Positions 29,772 to 32,684 of a stretch of 32,684 bases of DNA are shown piece after piece. Every line of letters starts with the position of its first letter. Positions within the stretch are counted from its first letter, which is position 1. Below the pieces are notes generated by a model that searched no databases, had not been told where the DNA came from, and was given only the letters and a program-made list of their open reading frames with translations. Source of the DNA: a virus; IMG/VR virus record IMGVR_UViG_3300049856_000276, positions 1 to 32,684 of that record; one strand, written 5' to 3'. A program made the position numbers and the translations under genes.

Positions 29772-29932
29772 TTTATCCCTCTTTCGTTGTTGTTATTTTT
29801 AAAAAACATACTCACCCCAAAAAACGTCGTAGCCACCACCGCACCCAACATCACCGTCATTACCGTCATCGCGCCCTTGCGTGGCGGCTGTTTCTGGAGG
29901 CTGGCGACGAAGGGGAACTCAGGTTGGTTCAT
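29768..29932 (-). CDS. 54-aa membrane mini-protein
   Basis: A 54-aa frame (MNQPEFPFVASLQKQPPRKG, then AMTVMTVMLGAVVATTFFGV and SMFFKNNNNERGIK) with one membrane segment after a Pro-rich start. Start and stop overlap neighbours (ATGA both times). Absent from usual gene-length cut-offs but supported by the coupling on both sides and by composition. Confidence 0.58.
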   Translation of the reverse strand: MNQPEFPFVASLQKQPPRKGAMTVMTVMLGAVVATTFFGVSMFFKNNNNERGIK

Positions 29933-30114
29933 GGTTTTTCGTTCCTCGTCATACGCTGAATCGAGTCAAACCGCGCTATCTCCCCGAAAAGATGGTCAAT
30001 CTGCGCTTGATGGTTTAGATATTCATGCGGGTATCGCTTGCAGATTGCGCGTAAATCCCTTACGGATTCCTGCGCTTCGCACAGAGCCATGCTGACTTGC
30101 AATGTTGGGGACAT
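29929..30114 (-). CDS. Hypothetical small helical protein (61 aa)
   Basis: A 61-aa helical product (MSPTLQVSMALCEAQESVRD, then RYPHEYLNHQAQIDHLFGEI). ATG 30114 is preferred; a GTG at 30120 is in frame and overlaps the upstream stop. GGTGGGG lies just upstream. No family recognised. It opens the coupled series after the first small gene of the operon. Confidence 0.58.
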   Translation of the reverse strand: MSPTLQVSMALCEAQESVRDLRAICKRYPHEYLNHQAQIDHLFGEIARFDSIQRMTRNEKP

Positions 30115-30116
30115 AT

Positions 30117-30245
30117 TCACACCCCACCCACGCGAATATTACGACTAAATTGCGACTTAAATTCTGCAACTATATAGCTTGGATAATTAAACCCAGTCCC
30201 TCCACCCGCACCACAATATACTTCCCCACTATTCCCCATATTCAC
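30117..30245 (-). CDS. First mini-gene of the minus operon (42 aa)
   Basis: A 42-aa frame from GTG 30245 with AAGGAAGG 5 nt before it, or 40 aa from ATG 30239. The product (MGNSGEVYCGAGGGTGFNYP onwards, ending FSRNIRVGGV) is Gly-rich at first, then basic. It is the 3' part of a long minus frame that continues as a shadow through the integrase gene; the strong ribosome-binding site argues that this end is translated. Its stop overlaps the next start codon region. Two RCGAC boxes lie within it. Confidence 0.5.
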   Translation of the reverse strand: MNMGNSGEVYCGAGGGTGFNYPSYIVAEFKSQFSRNIRVGGV

Positions 30246-30353
30246 TTTATCCTTCCTTTTTATTGAGCTTAAGATTAGACGTATATCCGGCTCGTTCCCC
30301 CGTTTTCCCCAAGAACGACAAAATTTACGACAAAATTGCGACCGGATTACGAC
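30139..30353. promoter_or_regulatory. RCGAC direct repeats, candidate att or integrase-regulator region
   Basis: TTACGACWAAATTGCGAC (one mismatch) occurs at 30139-30156 and again at 30325-30342. Around the second copy are further boxes, so RCGAC motifs start at 30141 and 30152, then 30315, 30327, 30338 and 30349, spaced 11-12 bp within clusters. The last box ends 3 bp before the integrase start. Two clusters of arm-type repeats flanking about 170 bp resemble the arms of a phage attP site; alternatively they are operators of the int and minus-operon promoters. The core between them shows no obvious inverted repeat. Confidence 0.5.
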
Positions 30354-30356
30354 CGT

Positions 30357-31322
30357 ATGGCGAGCATCAGAAAGAAGGGCAATAAGTTTCTCGCGGAGGT
30401 CAGAATAAAGACCTTCTACGCGGCTAAAACCTTTGTCAGCAAACTTGATGCCCAGCAATGGGCACTCGATCAGGAAAAGCAGCGCGGCAAGCATTCCGGC
30501 ATACAGGTTGCAAAGACGCTCTCTCAGGCTTTTGATAGGTATGCTAAAGAAATTTCCCCCACGCATAAGGGCTGCCGGTGGGAGGAGATAAGGTTTGAAA
30601 AACTCAAGCGCGACCCCGTGGCCGACATTGTTATATCCGACCTTTCCACGCAGGATTTGCAGGACTGGGTAGATAGGCAGACTATCAGCGGCTCTTCCAT
30701 CAGGCGCGAATTCAACCTGATTAGCGCAACCCTGACCGCTGCACGCAAAAAATGGAAGTGGATAACTCACGAACCGCAGCGGGACGTATCCTTGCCCCGC
30801 GCCAACCCCTCCCGCGACAGACTTCTGCATGGAGATGAGCTTGAAAGGCTGCTTCAGGCGCTTGAATATACTGGCGAGGTAATTACCATCAGGCAGAAAA
30901 TCGCCTGCGCGGCTCTGCTCGCCCTTGAAACGGCTATGCGCCAAGGGGAGATATGGGGCTTGGAATGGGACAGGGTGTTTCTCAGCCAGCAATATGTCGC
31001 GCTGCCGGATACCAAAAACGGCACGAAGCGAAATGTTCCGCTTTCCAAAAAGGCTGTTGAGCTTCTCAAAGCTATGCCGACCACCGAGGGTAGGGTGTTT
31101 ACCGTCCCGCAAGCATCGGCTGGTGTTATCTTCAAACGAGCCTGCGATCTGGCAAAGGTTCATAATTTCCATTTCCACGATCTCCGACATGAGGCGATCA
31201 CGCGCCTTGCAAAGCGCCTTACCGTTTTGGAGCTGGCTAGAATGGTTGGGCATAAAGACTTGCGAAGTTTGAGTATTTATTACAATGCCACCGCCACAGA
31301 ATTGGCGGCAAAGTTGGATTAA
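30357..31322 (+). CDS. int: Tyrosine-type site-specific integrase
   Basis: A 321-aa integrase starting MASIRKKGNKFLAEVRIK, an arm-binding start common to phage integrases. The core-binding domain occupies about 45-140 (DRYAKEISPTHKGCRWEEIR), then the catalytic domain: first Arg in ETAMRQGEIWGLEWD, HDLRHEA (His and second Arg), GHKDLRSLSIYYN with the nucleophilic Tyr308 or 309. It inserts and excises the phage genome at an attachment site. ATG 30357 is preferred to 30336, whose seven extra residues lie across a repeat box. The ribosome-binding site is weak. It converges on the HTH gene at 31319. Confidence 0.93.
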   Translation: MASIRKKGNKFLAEVRIKTFYAAKTFVSKLDAQQWALDQEKQRGKHSGIQVAKTLSQAFDRYAKEISPTHKGCRWEEIRFEKLKRDPVADIVISDLSTQDLQDWVDRQTISGSSIRREFNLISATLTAARKKWKWITHEPQRDVSLPRANPSRDRLLHGDELERLLQALEYTGEVITIRQKIACAALLALETAMRQGEIWGLEWDRVFLSQQYVALPDTKNGTKRNVPLSKKAVELLKAMPTTEGRVFTVPQASAGVIFKRACDLAKVHNFHFHDLRHEAITRLAKRLTVLELARMVGHKDLRSLSIYYNATATELAAKLD

Positions 31323-31510
31323 TGCCTCGTCGCCCAAGCGATGACCTCCTTAGGAATCCACCGTTTTGCCGGGCGTTTATTCCCGGTGAATTCCAGCAAG
31401 CGGGGCGCAGGAAAGGTATGATTGGTTAGAACCTTATTCTGCACCGTTTTTTTTGCCAGCTTCAAATAATGGGCGATTTCTTCTGCCCGCCACAGTTCGT
31501 CGTTATTCAT
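31319..31510 (-). CDS. Excisionase/AlpA-like HTH protein
   Basis: A 63-aa winged-helix protein: WRAEEIAHYLKLAKKTVQNK is a helix-turn-helix and RLLEFTGNKRPAKRWIPKEV the wing, as in excisionases and AlpA/helix-turn-helix-17 proteins. Next to the integrase such a protein normally bends att DNA to favour excision, or regulates int. It is transcribed toward the integrase, with stops overlapping by 4 bp, and its start overlaps the exonuclease stop (ATGA), so it is made from the exonuclease operon. Confidence 0.72.
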   Translation of the reverse strand: MNNDELWRAEEIAHYLKLAKKTVQNKVLTNHTFPAPRLLEFTGNKRPAKRWIPKEVIAWATRH

Positions 31511-32016
31511 GATTCCCTCGCTTCCAACGCTGCTGGCTCATTCTGCGCGGCGAGGATTGCGAAGAAAATAGCAGCAGTCGCTTTTACGTCATTCATGGCA
31601 TCGTGTGCGCCGTCCATGCTCTTTCCGAAAAAATGCTGATACGCTTCTTCCAGTTTCGGCGGTTTAAAATCCTTGCGCCCGGTCGCCATCATCTTGTCCG
31701 TCGGCGGCAGCTTGCAGATCGGCTTTGCCATACGCATGACGCAATGGGATTCCAGCCCATCCGAATCGTGCTCGATGCCGCAAATATGCGCCTCACGCGC
31801 CAATAAACGCTTATCGAAGTCGATATTGAACGCCACCCGCGCTGAGCACTGGCCTTTCAGGCTGTTGAAGCGGGTGAGGATGTCGCGCATGGGGATTCCA
31901 TGGCCAATCAACAGCGCAGCCAATTGCACGATGCGCGGTTGCGATTCGTCCATCAAATCAAGCTTGAAGTCGATCAGGCCGGTGGATTCAGTGTCGAAAA
32001 ATAAATAGGTTTTCAT
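31507..32016 (-). CDS. DnaQ-like 3'-5' exonuclease, shortened
   Basis: A 169-aa DEDDh exonuclease-like protein. FFDTESTGL is motif Exo I, VAFNIDFDKRLL is Exo II and GAHDAMNDVKAT is Exo III, with PKLEEAYQHFFGKS between. The usual 35-40 residues between the first strands and the Exo II helix are short (LAALLIGHGIPMRDILTRFN), so part of the fold seems deleted, and Exo II has Phe in place of His (VAFN rather than VAHN). The start is ATG 32016 behind GGAGG; the earlier frame is a shadow of the repeat-protein gene. It probably trims phage DNA ends or single strands, but may be weakened. Confidence 0.7.
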   Translation of the reverse strand: MKTYLFFDTESTGLIDFKLDLMDESQPRIVQLAALLIGHGIPMRDILTRFNSLKGQCSARVAFNIDFDKRLLAREAHICGIEHDSDGLESHCVMRMAKPICKLPPTDKMMATGRKDFKPPKLEEAYQHFFGKSMDGAHDAMNDVKATAAIFFAILAAQNEPAALEARES

Positions 32017-32684
32017 GCGGATGCCTCCAGTTCTGCCAGACGCTTCATATCGGCCATGGCAGCATCGTTGTTGTCGTAGAAACGCGGCATGGACACGGGA
32101 AGCGGCGAGCTGGCGTGGTAGATCAGTGATGCGGCCAGCGCCGTATCGTGGAACGCCTCCAGCTTCTTGCCTTCCTCTCCGGCGAGCGTAACCACCCAAC
32201 CGGCGCGGCAATGTGTTGTCTCGCAGGTGTGCCATGCACCCATGTTAAAAGCATTGGGCTTTGAAACCGCCTCGTACACTTTTTGGTGGATGTTCTCGAT
32301 CTTCGGTACGTCGATGCGCTCGACTTTTATGGGCTTGTTGTCAGTCAGGCCCGAGCAGCCCGAGCAGTCCGAGCAGCCCGAGCAGTCCGAGCAGCGCGAG
32401 CAGCCCGAGCAGCCCGAGCAGCGCGAGCAGCGCGAGCAGCGCGAGCAGTCCGAGCAGCCCGAGCAGCCCGAGCAGCGCGAGCAGTCCGAGCAGTCCGAGC
32501 AGCCCGAGCAGCGCGAGCAGCGCGAGCAGTCCGAGCAGCGCGAGCAGTCCGAGCAGCCCGAGCAGCGCGAGCAGTCCGAGCAGCCCGAGCAGCGCGAGCA
32601 GCGCGAGCAGTCCGAGCAGCCCGAGCAGCCCGAGCAGCCCGAGCAGCCCGAGCAGCGCGAGCAGTCCGAGCAGTCCGAGCAGCC
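32013..32684 (-). CDS. (G/D/R)-C-S repeat protein, N-terminus off the window
   Basis: The frame is open from the stop (32013) to the right edge, 223 residues visible. The first 112 residues seen are pure tripeptides X-C-S with X being Gly, Asp or Arg. A 30-residue linker with KVERIDVPKIENIHQKVYEA follows, then MGAWHTCETTHCRAGWVV and a helical end (DNNDAAMADMKRLAELEA). I recall phage proteins ending in the same W-H-T-C-x-T-T-H-C-R-A-G-W domain, with D-L-S or G-C-S type triplets before it, but no function. It is translationally coupled to the exonuclease (ATGA). The Cys-rich solenoid could bind metal or form a fibre. Confidence 0.65.
   Translation of the reverse strand, partial: GCSDCSDCSRCSGCSGCSGCSGCSDCSRCSRCSGCSDCSRCSGCSDCSRCSDCSRCSRCSGCSDCSDCSRCSGCSGCSDCSRCSRCSRCSGCSGCSRCSDCSGCSDCSGCSGLTDNKPIKVERIDVPKIENIHQKVYEAVSKPNAFNMGAWHTCETTHCRAGWVVTLAGEEGKKLEAFHDTALAASLIYHASSPLPVSMPRFYDNNDAAMADMKRLAELEASA
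32350..32684 (-). repeat. Perfect 9-bp tandem repeat, at least 37 units
   Basis: On the plus strand the unit is CGAGCAG preceded by one of just three dinucleotides: CC (14 times), TC (11) or CG (12). The 7-bp constant part is identical in all 37 units, with no synonymous change. On the coding minus strand the dinucleotide sets the first residue of each triplet (Gly, Asp, Arg). The window ends inside the array, so the true length is unknown. Confidence 0.97.

Noticed and set aside
30117-31337. A 406-codon frame on the minus strand across the integrase
   Set aside because: It is antisense to a clear integrase with complete catalytic residues and has no domain; only the last 40 or so codons, past the integrase start, have their own ribosome-binding site and are annotated separately.
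32350-32684. CRISPR array
   Set aside because: The unit is 9 bp with a 2-bp variable slot; there are no spacers, and it is in frame with a protein-coding gene.
32350-32684. Diversity-generating retroelement variable repeat
   Set aside because: No reverse transcriptase or template repeat is seen in the window, and the changes are not limited to adenines.

Overview
This window looks like almost all of the genome of a small temperate podovirus-like phage or prophage, broken inside genes at both ends. A GapR-like (DUF2312) early protein suggests an alphaproteobacterial host, but that rests on one family. The head genes (portal, scaffold, SU10/DUF5309-type major capsid protein) and tail genes (gp4-like adaptor, nozzle/hub, internal ejection proteins) fit a short-tailed virion. 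A tyrosine integrase, an S24-type repressor and a Cro-like protein indicate a temperate life cycle.

Layout. Positions 1-956 (minus): a lipoprotein gene cut by the window edge, transcribed after the repressor. Positions 965-993: promoter and a perfect 23-bp palindromic operator between repressor and cro. Positions 1000-5680 (plus): early genes, including Cro, a GapR-like protein, a RusA resolvase, an O-like replication protein carrying two clusters of phased GTCACG boxes, and a possible helicase-loader gene; a zinc-ribbon gene lies antisense here. Positions 5751-19230 (plus): terminase, portal, a fibre-like protein, scaffold, capsid, a terminator just after the capsid gene, decoration-like, adaptor, hub and small tail genes. 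Positions 19220-19960 (minus): a free-standing HNH-type homing endonuclease-like gene. Positions 19996-25160 (plus): a GNAT-like protein, a protein ending in an S74 chaperone, and two ejection-protein genes, interrupted by a minus-strand secreted-protein gene. The last ejection gene is split from its C-terminal lytic transglycosylase domain by a perfect 28-bp tandem duplication. Positions 25164-26862 (plus): a lysis-type cassette with an M15 peptidase endolysin and holin-like proteins.

Positions 30245 to 26825 (minus): a run of about fifteen tiny, mostly overlapping genes (membrane proteins, a lipoprotein, unknowns, a mini zinc ribbon) with a tRNA-Ser-like element embedded in it. Positions 30139-30353: direct repeats that are candidate integrase or regulator sites. 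Positions 30357-31322 (plus): integrase. Positions 31319-32684 (minus): an excisionase-like HTH protein, a DnaQ-type exonuclease and a protein containing at least 37 perfect 9-bp repeats that encode (G/D/R)-C-S; the window ends inside this repeat.

The observations I rate highest are the 28-bp duplication that splits the ejection/transglycosylase gene, the three-state G/D/R repeat, and the unusual tRNA-like element inside the mini-gene operon. All functional names come from motif reading; no database search was possible.
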